From the NCBI RefSeq assembly GCF_902464545.1, contig NZ_CABQJR010000001.1, positions 62,001 through 126,000 of the forward strand: a DNA stretch of 64,000 bases. Reading direction: 5' to 3'. Positions 33,794-41,397 of the stretch are shown one piece after another; position 1 is the stretch's first letter; each line of letters begins with the position of its first letter. Source of the stretch: an uncultured Senegalimassilia sp. (GTDB lineage Bacteria; Actinomycetota; Coriobacteriia; Coriobacteriales; Eggerthellaceae). Position numbers and translations under genes: made by a program. Under the pieces are notes generated by a model, which worked only from the letters and a program-made list of their open reading frames with translations, was not told the origin of the DNA and made no database searches.

Positions 33794-36112
33794 ATGGAGC
33801 CGGTAAAGTTGCAAGATGGCGCAACGCCTGCGAACGACTCCCGGGATCTTTCCGTGGGCGAAGGGGCTGCGGCCCCGCGCCGTTCGCGGAAACGCCGCCT
33901 TGGCATGTTCGCCGCCTGCTTCGTCGCGTACCTGGCGGTCCTTGAAGGCTTTCTGGCGGTCCCGCAGTTCAATGACATCGTGCAGATTCGTCCGGCGTCG
34001 GCGTTGGGGCCGGTGCTCGGGCTGTTCTTCGGCTTGCCGGGCATTTTCGGATGCGCGACGGCAAACCTGGTCTCGGATATCCTGCACGAAGGCGCCACGC
34101 CGTTCATGCTGGCGGGCTACTTCATGATACAAATCATGTACAACGGCCTGCCGCGCTGGGTGTGGTACCTTGTGAACGCGAAAAGCCCGCGCCCGTACCC
34201 GCGATTCGACTCGGCGTCGAAGACGGCGCTGTACATGGGGCTTGTCCTGGTGGACAGCGCGTGCGTGAACCTGGCCGTCTATCTGTTCGTCGGCGCGCCG
34301 CCCGAGTCGGGCCCGTCGTTCGCCGCGCGCGGCTTGAATAACGTGTGGATGCTGCTCTACATCGGCCTGCCCTTGCTTTACGCGCTCGAGCGCAGCCCGC
34401 TTATGCCCAACCCGCCGCGTTGGATCCACGTCCCGTACCGCAACATCAAGAAGGCGAACCTCACGCAGCGCTTCGTCATCTGGTTCGTTATCGCGTCGGC
34501 GTTGCTGATGCTTCTCGTTTCGGTCTTGGTCATCGCCTTCGCCTCCGGCGACGAGGAGGGCTTCCAGACCGTTGTGCACACCATGTTCCACGAGGCCGCC
34601 ATCCTCATAGTGCCCATCTTCCTGCCCATGTTCGCGTTCCTGCACATCCTGGAGCGCCGCTTTACGCGCCCCATCGAAGTGCTCGCCCTCGACCAGCAGA
34701 CCTTCATCGAGCGCATGGAATCCGACGTCGAGCAGGGCAGGCACGACATGCGCATCGCGGTCGATGAGCGCGGCACGAAGCCCCGCTACGAGATCGCCGA
34801 GCTGTACGAGTCCACCAACAAGATGCGCCGTGACATGGTCGGCTTCATCGAGCGCCTGTACAACGTCACGGCCGAGCGCCAGCGCACGGCCACCGAGCTT
34901 GACGTGGCCAGGCAGATCCAGATGAGCGCCGTGCCGCACGACTTTGATTCGCTCACGGAACGCTTCGCGCTCGATATCGCCGGCTTCATGCGCCCGGCAC
35001 GTGAGGTGGGCGGCGACTTCTACGACGTGTTCGAGGTGGGCGAGCGCGGCGTGGCCTTCGTCATCGGCGACGTGTCGGGCAAGGGCGTTCCCGCGGCGTT
35101 GTTCATGATGCGCGCGCAAAGCCTGCTGCGCCAGTACCTGCTGGAAACCGACGATCTCGGCACGGCGTTCACCCTGGCCAACCGTCAGCTGTGCGAGCGC
35201 AACGACGCCATGCTGTTCGTCACCGCGTTCGCGTGCGTGGTGGACACGGCAACCGGCGAGGTGCGCTTCGCCAACGCCGGCCACAACCCGCCGGTGCTCA
35301 AGCAAAACGGCAAGCTCGGCTATCTTGCGTGTCGCCCGGGGCTGGTGCTCGGCGCCATGGACGTGGTGAAGTATCGCGAAGGCAGCTTTATGTGCAGCCC
35401 GGGCGATGGCCTGCTTTTGTACACCGACGGCGTGTCGGAAGCGGCAAACGCGGCTGAAGAGCTGTACGGCGAGGAGCGCCTGCTGGAAACGCTGGCGCGA
35501 ATCGATGCGTCGGGTGGGGAAGGCGCCCACGTGGTCTCGGACGTGCAAGCGTCGGACGTTGCGGCGGCTGCGAGCGCAGCGGCTGCATCTTCGGCCCAAA
35601 CCGCTGTAAACTCCCTGGCGGCAAGCGTGGACGCCTTCGCAGGCGAAGCGCCGCAGGCTGACGACATCACCATGCTCGCCTTCCGCTGGAACCTTCCCGT
35701 GCAACGCCTTACGCTGCCGGCCGACGATGCCGAGCTTGATAGCCTGTTCGCCTTCCTGGAGCCTCTCTGCGAGGGCGAGGGCCGCACGCCGAAGATGATG
35801 GCGCAGATGATGCTCGTCTGCGAGGAGGTCTTCGTCAACATCTGCCACTACGGGTTCCCCGACGGCCAGCCGCGCCTGCCGGTGGACATCGAGGCCGCCG
35901 TCGACGAGCGCGCGGGCTGCTTGCACCTCGTGTTCAGCGACCAGGGCATTGCCTACGACCCGCTTTCGCACAACGCGAAGAAGGTCGACCCCACCGATGA
36001 GCAGCGCAAAGGCGGGCTGGGCATCCTGCTCATGCGCAAGTACATGGACGACTTGCGCTACACTCGCGCCGACGGGCGCAACATCTTGCGTATGACGAAG
36101 CGATTCGTTTAA
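33794..36112 (+). CDS. Membrane-bound SpoIIE-type PP2C phosphatase with HATPase domain
   Basis: A 772-residue sensor-regulator. Residues 37-290 hold about seven membrane helices; about 288-375 is a HAMP-like/coiled-coil linker ending in TELDVARQIQMSAVP, the usual lead-in to SpoIIE phosphatases. The PP2C domain (about 385-630) keeps the metal aspartates: Asp-408 (GGDFYD), Asp-426 (GDVSGKG), Asp-545 (YTDGVSE) and Asp-623/624 (ADDIT). Residues 635-772 are a GHKL ATPase of the RsbW/SpoIIAB type with Glu-678-x3-Asn-682, Asp-716-x-Gly and the GGLGILLMRKYMD loop. It could therefore both phosphorylate and dephosphorylate the STAS protein encoded 30 bp downstream. GAAGGGGAA precedes the ATG. Confidence 0.9.
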   Translation: MEPVKLQDGATPANDSRDLSVGEGAAAPRRSRKRRLGMFAACFVAYLAVLEGFLAVPQFNDIVQIRPASALGPVLGLFFGLPGIFGCATANLVSDILHEGATPFMLAGYFMIQIMYNGLPRWVWYLVNAKSPRPYPRFDSASKTALYMGLVLVDSACVNLAVYLFVGAPPESGPSFAARGLNNVWMLLYIGLPLLYALERSPLMPNPPRWIHVPYRNIKKANLTQRFVIWFVIASALLMLLVSVLVIAFASGDEEGFQTVVHTMFHEAAILIVPIFLPMFAFLHILERRFTRPIEVLALDQQTFIERMESDVEQGRHDMRIAVDERGTKPRYEIAELYESTNKMRRDMVGFIERLYNVTAERQRTATELDVARQIQMSAVPHDFDSLTERFALDIAGFMRPAREVGGDFYDVFEVGERGVAFVIGDVSGKGVPAALFMMRAQSLLRQYLLETDDLGTAFTLANRQLCERNDAMLFVTAFACVVDTATGEVRFANAGHNPPVLKQNGKLGYLACRPGLVLGAMDVVKYREGSFMCSPGDGLLLYTDGVSEAANAAEELYGEERLLETLARIDASGGEGAHVVSDVQASDVAAAASAAAASSAQTAVNSLAASVDAFAGEAPQADDITMLAFRWNLPVQRLTLPADDAELDSLFAFLEPLCEGEGRTPKMMAQMMLVCEEVFVNICHYGFPDGQPRLPVDIEAAVDERAGCLHLVFSDQGIAYDPLSHNAKKVDPTDEQRKGGLGILLMRKYMDDLRYTRADGRNILRMTKRFV

Positions 36113-36142
36113 ATACGGGAAGCGTTCGAGAAAGGACCGCAT

Positions 36143-36445
36143 ATGGAGATCAAGGCAACGAAAAACGGCGACGCGCTCGAGGTGGCCCTGTCTGGGCGCT
36201 TGGACACGAACACGTCCCCGGATTTGGAGAGCTATCTGCGCGAGAACCTGGAGGGCGTCGCCAGCCTGGCCATCGACCTGGCCGACACCCAGTACGTTTC
36301 GAGCGCCGGTCTGCGCGTGTTCTTGTTCGCGCACAAGGAGCTGTCGAAGGTGGGAAGCGGGCTGGTGCTGCGCCATCCCAACGAGTACATCGCCGACGTG
36401 CTCGACGCCACGGGCTTCACGGAAATCCTGACCGTCGAACAGTAG
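36143..36445 (+). CDS. STAS-domain anti-sigma factor antagonist (SpoIIAA/RsbV-like)
   Basis: A 100-residue single STAS domain. The phospho-acceptor loop is DTQYVSSAGLRVFLF; by alignment with RsbV/SpoIIAA the target is Ser-54. In partner switching the unphosphorylated form binds an anti-sigma kinase and frees its client, while the kinase inactivates it by phosphorylation and a PP2C phosphatase restores it. Here the phosphatase/kinase is encoded just upstream and a second kinase-like domain is on the MATE protein downstream. GAAAGGA precedes the ATG. Confidence 0.93.
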   Translation: MEIKATKNGDALEVALSGRLDTNTSPDLESYLRENLEGVASLAIDLADTQYVSSAGLRVFLFAHKELSKVGSGLVLRHPNEYIADVLDATGFTEILTVEQ

Positions 36446-36454
36446 GGGGCGGCT

Positions 36455-38239
36455 ATGGCGAATGACGAGAAGATCTCGGAACTGACCGGCAACGACGCGC
36501 ATCACGAGCAGCCCGCATCGGCGAGCGCGCCCGCGCAGATGCCCGATGTGGCAACCCTGCGCGCCATGATGCACGAACGCCAATACGCGGCGGGAAAGGC
36601 GCTCGAACAGCAGCTTGAGGCCGACGTGCTGCATGCACGCGAGGTGCAGGAAGAACTGCTCTTCGAGATGATAGAGGCGAACAAGGACACGCCGTTCGGC
36701 CGCGATCACGGCTTTGCCGACATCAAGACGGTCGAGGACTTCAAGCGCACCGTTCCCTTCACCAACTACGACGATTACGCCGGCTATATCTACGAGGTGA
36801 TGGAGCACGGCACGCGCGGTGTGGTGACCACCGAGGAAATCGTGCACTTCAATGAAACCTCGGGCACCATGGGCAATCCCAAGGGCATCCCTTACACCAA
36901 GCGCATGGCGGAGATTCTCATGGGCTATTCGGGTGCGTACACGTATTACCGCAGCTACGTGGGCGCGGGCGAAGGCTTGGCCGGTGGTCGTATGCTCACG
37001 CTTATCGAAAGCCACTACAGCACGCTGAAAAGCGGCATCTCGTTCGGGTCGCTGTCGTGCAAGGCCATCGCCGACGCCCGTCCGTATCTTGCGGCGACCA
37101 CTACCAGCCCCGACGAGGCCGTGTTCACCAAACCCGGCACCGACACGCGCTATCTACATGCGCGCTTTGCCATCGAAGAGCGCGACATCCGCGACATATC
37201 GTCGGTGTTCATCACCGGCGTGCTCGACCTTATGCGCTACATCGAGGACAACTGGGAGCTGCTCGTGCGCGACATCGAGCAGGGAACCATCGACGCGTCC
37301 ATCCAGATGCCGGCCGACGTGCGTGCCGGTTTGGAAGCGCGCATCGAGCCCAACCCCGAGCGCGCTGCCGAGTTGCGCGCCATCTTCGAGCGCGGCTTTG
37401 ACGAGCCCATCACGCCGGCCATGTGGCCGAACCTGCTGGTCGTTCGCAGCGTTGCCGGCGGCGGTTTCGCGCCCTACACGCAGCGTCTGCGCCGCTTCAT
37501 CGGCAACGACGTGCACATCCTTTATACCGGCTACAGCGCTTCGGAAGGCGCGTTCTCCGTGCCGTTTGAGCTGGATAACCCTTCGAGCGTGCTGCTGCCG
37601 CGCAGCGTGTACTTCGAGTTCGTGCCCGTCGACGACCCCGACTACGACCACACGCTCGGCGTTGAGGACCTGCAAGAAGGCCACGACTACGAGGTCATCA
37701 TCACGAGCCGTTCGGGCTTCTACCGCTACAAGATGCGCGATGCCATCCGCTGCGTAGGCCATAAGGGAACCATGCCCACGATGGAGTTCCTGTTCCGCCT
37801 CGACCAGACGGTGAACATGCACGGCGAGAAGACCACGGAGCTTGTGCTGCGCAAGGTGGCCGACAAGGTGGCCGCGCGCGCAGGGCTCGACCTCGTGGAT
37901 TTCAGCGTGTACCCCAACGTCGACCATCATCCGGCGCGCTATGAGTACCTGTTCGAGTTTTACCATGCCGACCATGCGGCCATCGACTTGGCCGAATTGT
38001 CGCGCATCACCGACGAGGAGCTGCGCGCGGGCAACTACGACGTGGACTACATGACCGAGGACGGCACGTTCGCCCCGGCGACCGCGCGCGTGCTGCAGGA
38101 CGAGACCAACCAGCTGTGGCGCGATATGCGCGTCATGCACGGCAAGGCCCCGAACCAGATCAAGCCGGTGCACATCGTGGACACCGAGCAGAAGCGGCGC
38201 TTCTTCTTCGCGCTCATCGACGGGGAAATCGAAGGGTAG
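36455..38239 (+). CDS. GH3-family acyl-adenylating enzyme
   Basis: A 594-residue protein of the GH3 family, ANL-like enzymes that adenylate a carboxylic acid and join it to an amino acid. The ATP-binding loop is TSGTMGNPKGIP from residue 135, motif II YTGYSASEGAF at 357-367, and motif III GFYRYKMRDAIRCVG around 421-435; a small C-terminal domain follows. Plant members conjugate auxin or jasmonate; bacterial members are largely uncharacterised, so the acid and amine are unknown. Residues 1-60 are acidic and Ala-rich. It starts 9 bp after the STAS gene and ends 6 bp before the MATE gene, so the four genes form one operon. Confidence 0.9.
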   Translation: MANDEKISELTGNDAHHEQPASASAPAQMPDVATLRAMMHERQYAAGKALEQQLEADVLHAREVQEELLFEMIEANKDTPFGRDHGFADIKTVEDFKRTVPFTNYDDYAGYIYEVMEHGTRGVVTTEEIVHFNETSGTMGNPKGIPYTKRMAEILMGYSGAYTYYRSYVGAGEGLAGGRMLTLIESHYSTLKSGISFGSLSCKAIADARPYLAATTTSPDEAVFTKPGTDTRYLHARFAIEERDIRDISSVFITGVLDLMRYIEDNWELLVRDIEQGTIDASIQMPADVRAGLEARIEPNPERAAELRAIFERGFDEPITPAMWPNLLVVRSVAGGGFAPYTQRLRRFIGNDVHILYTGYSASEGAFSVPFELDNPSSVLLPRSVYFEFVPVDDPDYDHTLGVEDLQEGHDYEVIITSRSGFYRYKMRDAIRCVGHKGTMPTMEFLFRLDQTVNMHGEKTTELVLRKVADKVAARAGLDLVDFSVYPNVDHHPARYEYLFEFYHADHAAIDLAELSRITDEELRAGNYDVDYMTEDGTFAPATARVLQDETNQLWRDMRVMHGKAPNQIKPVHIVDTEQKRRFFFALIDGEIEG

Positions 38240-38245
38240 GGAGTC

Positions 38246-40102
38246 ATGGGGGCGCAAACCGAGAACAGCGAGCTGATCAAGCGGACGTTCGGCAAGTATC
38301 TGGCCATGTCCATTCTCATCACCCTGTCGGCAACGCTCGGCATGATGATCGACAACGTGATCGCCGGCAACTTGCTGGGGTCGGGCGCGGTGGCGGCCAT
38401 CGGCATGTCGCTTTCCGTGTTCATGCTGTTCTCGGGGTGCGCCGGCATCCTTGAAACGGGCGCGGTGGCCCTGTGCGCCCGGGCGCTGGGCAACCGCGAC
38501 GCCGATCGGGTGAACGTGCTGTTCAGCGTGTCGCTTGCCGCGGCGCTTGCGGTGGGCGCGGCGCTGTCGGCGGGCGGCGTGGCCGGCGCCGACGCGTTGG
38601 CGACCATGCTCGGTGCCGCATCGGGCGAGCTGCACGCCGACACCGCGTCGTATTTGAGCGGCATCTGCTCTGGCGCGTTCGCCATCGTGCTGCTGCAGCT
38701 GCTCATGGGGTTCACGCGCTTGGACAACGCGCCTCAGCTGGGTATCGTGGCCATCGTCGGCATGAGCGTGTGCGACGTGATATTCAATCTGGTGGCGGTT
38801 TGCGTGCTTGACCTGGGACTTCGCGGTATGGGCCTGGCCACGGCGCTGGCGTATTGCGTGGCCGTGGGCATCTGCTGCACGCATTTTCTCGGCAAGGGCA
38901 ACACGCTGCATCTGGTGAACCCCGTGCCGCATGCGGGGCAGCTTGCCGGCGTGCTGAAGACGGGCCTGCCCGATTCGCTTACCCGCGCCACCGTCGTGGT
39001 ACGCACGTTCACGTTCAACTGGCTGCTGCTGACGGTGGCGAGCGCCGGCGCGGTCGCGGCCCTGTCCATGCTGTCGTCGGTGAACTCGTTCGCCTCGTCG
39101 GTAACGATTGGCGTAGGGCAGACGGCCACCCTTTTGTGCGGCATCTTCTTCGGCGAAGAGGACCGCGGCGCGCTGAAGGCGACGCTGCGAACGGGCATGC
39201 GCATGGGGCTGGCGCTGTCGTGCGCTTTGTGCGCGGCGGTGTTCGCGTTCGCACCTCAGGTCGTGGGGCTGTTCGGCCTTGAGGGCGATGCCGAGGCGTT
39301 CGGCGTGGTTGCCGTGCGAGCGTTCATCCTGTGCGTGCCCATCGACCTGATCAACCAGCTGTTCGTGAACTACTACCAGGGCACGGGCAACGTGCGCGCC
39401 GCAAGCGCCATCGCCGTGGGGCAGTCGGGCCTGTTCGCCGTGCTGTTCGCGTTGGGGACGGTATGGTTCTGGGGCGCGACGGCGGTATGGATGTCGTTTC
39501 TGGTGGGCGAGGCCGTTACGCTGGCGTTGCAGCTGGTCGTGGCCAGCGTGCTGTGGAAGCGCAGGGCGGCGAAGGGGGCTGCGCCCGCGATCGCCGGTGA
39601 TCGCGACGGCATCGCGGCGGGCGGCGCCGTCGTCGACAAGGCGACCTTGCTCGACAAGATGATGTACCTGCCCGAAACCTTCCAGGCAGACTGGCGGGCG
39701 TCCGCCTCGTTTGCCTGCGCACCGACGTCCGAGGCGGTCGTGGCGTGCTCGCAACAGGTGGCGGCGTGGTGCGAAAGCCACGGCGTGGACGGGCGGCGCA
39801 GCTACCTCGTGCCGCTGGCGGTGGAGGAAATGGCCGCCAACGCCGTTGAGCACGGGTTCACGAACACGAAGCATCCGGCCATCGACGTGAAGCTCATCTT
39901 GAAGCGCGACGGCACGCTGGTGCTGCGCGTGCGCGACAACGGCGCGGCGTTCAATCCGATGGACCTGGACCTTTCCGCTGCCGATCCCTGCTCGGCGGTG
40001 GGCATCCGGATGCTTCGCCAAGGCGTGCGAGAGGTGGAGTACCAGAACACGGTGGGGCTCAACAACGTGGTGGTGACGCTGCCGGCGCCTTCGGGAGCGT
40101 GA
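38246..40102 (+). CDS. MATE-family exporter fused to an anti-sigma-type HATPase domain
   Basis: A 618-residue protein. Residues about 12-450 are twelve hydrophobic segments of a MATE/DinF-type Na+/H+ antiporter, opening KRTFGKYLAMSILITLSATLGMMIDNVIAGNLLG. A linker leads to residues about 490-618, a GHKL ATPase domain of the RsbW type with VEEMAANAVEHGF (Glu-528-x3-Asn-532) and RDNGAAFNP (Asp-564-x-Gly). Standard MATE proteins end near 450, so the kinase-like domain is an addition. It could let the STAS protein or its phosphorylation state control transport, or let transport control signalling. AGGGAG lies directly before the ATG. Confidence 0.9.
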   Translation: MGAQTENSELIKRTFGKYLAMSILITLSATLGMMIDNVIAGNLLGSGAVAAIGMSLSVFMLFSGCAGILETGAVALCARALGNRDADRVNVLFSVSLAAALAVGAALSAGGVAGADALATMLGAASGELHADTASYLSGICSGAFAIVLLQLLMGFTRLDNAPQLGIVAIVGMSVCDVIFNLVAVCVLDLGLRGMGLATALAYCVAVGICCTHFLGKGNTLHLVNPVPHAGQLAGVLKTGLPDSLTRATVVVRTFTFNWLLLTVASAGAVAALSMLSSVNSFASSVTIGVGQTATLLCGIFFGEEDRGALKATLRTGMRMGLALSCALCAAVFAFAPQVVGLFGLEGDAEAFGVVAVRAFILCVPIDLINQLFVNYYQGTGNVRAASAIAVGQSGLFAVLFALGTVWFWGATAVWMSFLVGEAVTLALQLVVASVLWKRRAAKGAAPAIAGDRDGIAAGGAVVDKATLLDKMMYLPETFQADWRASASFACAPTSEAVVACSQQVAAWCESHGVDGRRSYLVPLAVEEMAANAVEHGFTNTKHPAIDVKLILKRDGTLVLRVRDNGAAFNPMDLDLSAADPCSAVGIRMLRQGVREVEYQNTVGLNNVVVTLPAPSGA

Positions 40103-40183
40103 TCTGACCTTTCGCAAGCCTTATCGTGCGTGGCGCGCTTCCGATGCGTGCGAGGTTCCGTATTCGACATGCGAGCCCATCTT

Positions 40184-40220
40184 TGCCGGCGTCCCATCGT
40201 GGGGTGCCGGCATTTTCTTT
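40184..40220 (+). terminator. Terminator of the GH3-MATE operon
   Basis: TGCCGGCGTCCCA (40184-40196) pairs with TGGGGTGCCGGCA (40200-40212, two wobble pairs) over TCG, then TTTTCTTT. Confidence 0.92.
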
Positions 40221-40282
40221 CGGCATTCACGTTTCGGAATGTTTCGAAAACGAAATAATTCACGGAAATGGATTATTGCCAA

Positions 40283-40312
40283 TTGACTAGCATACGAAGG
40301 TGAGAATAATAT
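40283..40312 (+). promoter_or_regulatory. Promoter of the mod operon
   Basis: TTGACT (40283-40288) and TAATAT (40307-40312) are 18 bp apart in an AT-rich stretch. Just downstream lies AACGAATTGTT (40324-40334), an inverted repeat that could be a regulator site; upstream, TTTCGGAATGTTTCG is also repeat-like. I cannot name the regulator. Confidence 0.75.
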
Positions 40313-40383
40313 AACGACCAACAACGAATTGTTCGCTGTTGCGTACAAAGAGGGGTAACTCATCAGGAAGGAAAGGGAAGCAC

Positions 40384-41301
40384 ATGAAGAAGCAACTTCG
40401 CGTCGTGGTCGCCGCCGTATGCGCGTTCGCGATGGTCGGCGCCTTCGCTCTGACCGGCTGCTCGTCCAACAGCGGCTCCACCGAGCAGAAGAACGATTCC
40501 GCCACCGAGCAGTCCGCTGACAACAACAAGGAGCAGGTCGAGCTGCAGGTGTTCGCGGCAAACTCCCTGTCCAAGGCCATGGAAGAGGTCCAGGCCGCCT
40601 ATATCGCCGATGGTCATGACAACGTCTCCTTCGCCGACACGCAGTACAAGGCCTCCGGCGAGCTCAACGAGATGCTGGGCGCCGGCTCCTACGCCGACCT
40701 GCTGATCAGCGCCTCGAAGGGATCCATGGACACCGCTGTGGAAAAGGGCTACGTCGACTCCTCCACCCGCGTCGACATGTTCAAGAACGACCTGGTCATG
40801 GTCTCCAAGGAAGGCGCCGACATCAAGGACGTCACCCTTGACGACATCGCCGCCGGCAAGTACTCCATCTGCGTGGGCGACGACTCCGTGCCCGCCGGCA
40901 ACTATGCCGCCCAATCCCTGTCCACGGTAGGCGTGTACACCCCCGCTGCTGCCGACGAGGGCAAGACCGGCAAGGACATCTCCGGCAAGGGCGGCAGCTA
41001 CCAGGCGTTCGTCGATGCCGGCCACAAGGTGGTCACCGACACCTCCGTGGGCAACGTGTGCAAGCATGCCCAGTCCGGTGACGTCGACGTCGCCTTCGTG
41101 TACACCTCCGACGTGTATCGTTTCGGTGGCGTGCAGATCGTCGGCACCGTGCCGGCCAACACGCACAAGAACATCGTGTATCCTGGCGCCGTCACCTCCG
41201 AGAGCAAGAACGCCGCTGCCACCCAGGAGTTCCTGGATTGGTGCCTGAGCAGCGATAAGGCCCAGGAGATCTGGCAGAAGTGGGGCTTCGAGCTGGCGTA
41301 G
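40384..41301 (+). CDS. modA: Molybdate ABC transporter substrate-binding lipoprotein ModA
   Basis: A 305-residue lipoprotein. Signal peptide 1-25 ends in the lipobox Leu-Thr-Gly-Cys with Cys-26 as the lipidated residue; a Ser/Asn/Glu-rich linker follows. The domain starts LQVFAANSLSKAMEE, the ModA opening, with ASGELNEML and AGSYADLLISAS as oxyanion-binding regions and VDVAFVYTSDVY later. It would bind molybdate or tungstate outside the membrane. An AAGGAAAGGGAAG site precedes the ATG. First gene of modABC. Confidence 0.92.
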   Translation: MKKQLRVVVAAVCAFAMVGAFALTGCSSNSGSTEQKNDSATEQSADNNKEQVELQVFAANSLSKAMEEVQAAYIADGHDNVSFADTQYKASGELNEMLGAGSYADLLISASKGSMDTAVEKGYVDSSTRVDMFKNDLVMVSKEGADIKDVTLDDIAAGKYSICVGDDSVPAGNYAAQSLSTVGVYTPAAADEGKTGKDISGKGGSYQAFVDAGHKVVTDTSVGNVCKHAQSGDVDVAFVYTSDVYRFGGVQIVGTVPANTHKNIVYPGAVTSESKNAAATQEFLDWCLSSDKAQEIWQKWGFELA

Positions 41302-41342
41302 GGGCCGCGCTTGGAATCGCACAGCAGATAAGCGAACGAAGC

Positions 41343-41375
41343 AAGGGGATGGGGACGATTCGGCCCCATCCCCTT
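41343..41375. terminator. Intercistronic hairpin between modA and modB
   Basis: AAGGGGATGGGG (41343-41354) pairs with CCCCATCCCCTT (41364-41375) around a 9-nt loop. There is no T-run, so it more likely limits read-through or protects the abundant modA mRNA than fully terminates. Confidence 0.75.
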
Positions 41376-41397
41376 ACCGCGTCCAAGGACGGGATAT

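Noticed and set aside
33557..37015. Minus-strand open frame of 1152 codons across the phosphatase, STAS and GH3 genes
   Set aside because: It is antisense to three well-supported genes and spans their junctions; its composition is that of reverse-complement codons.
37154..40117. Minus-strand open frame of 987 codons opposite GH3 and MATE
   Set aside because: Composition is His/Arg/Gln-rich and it shadows two motif-bearing genes.
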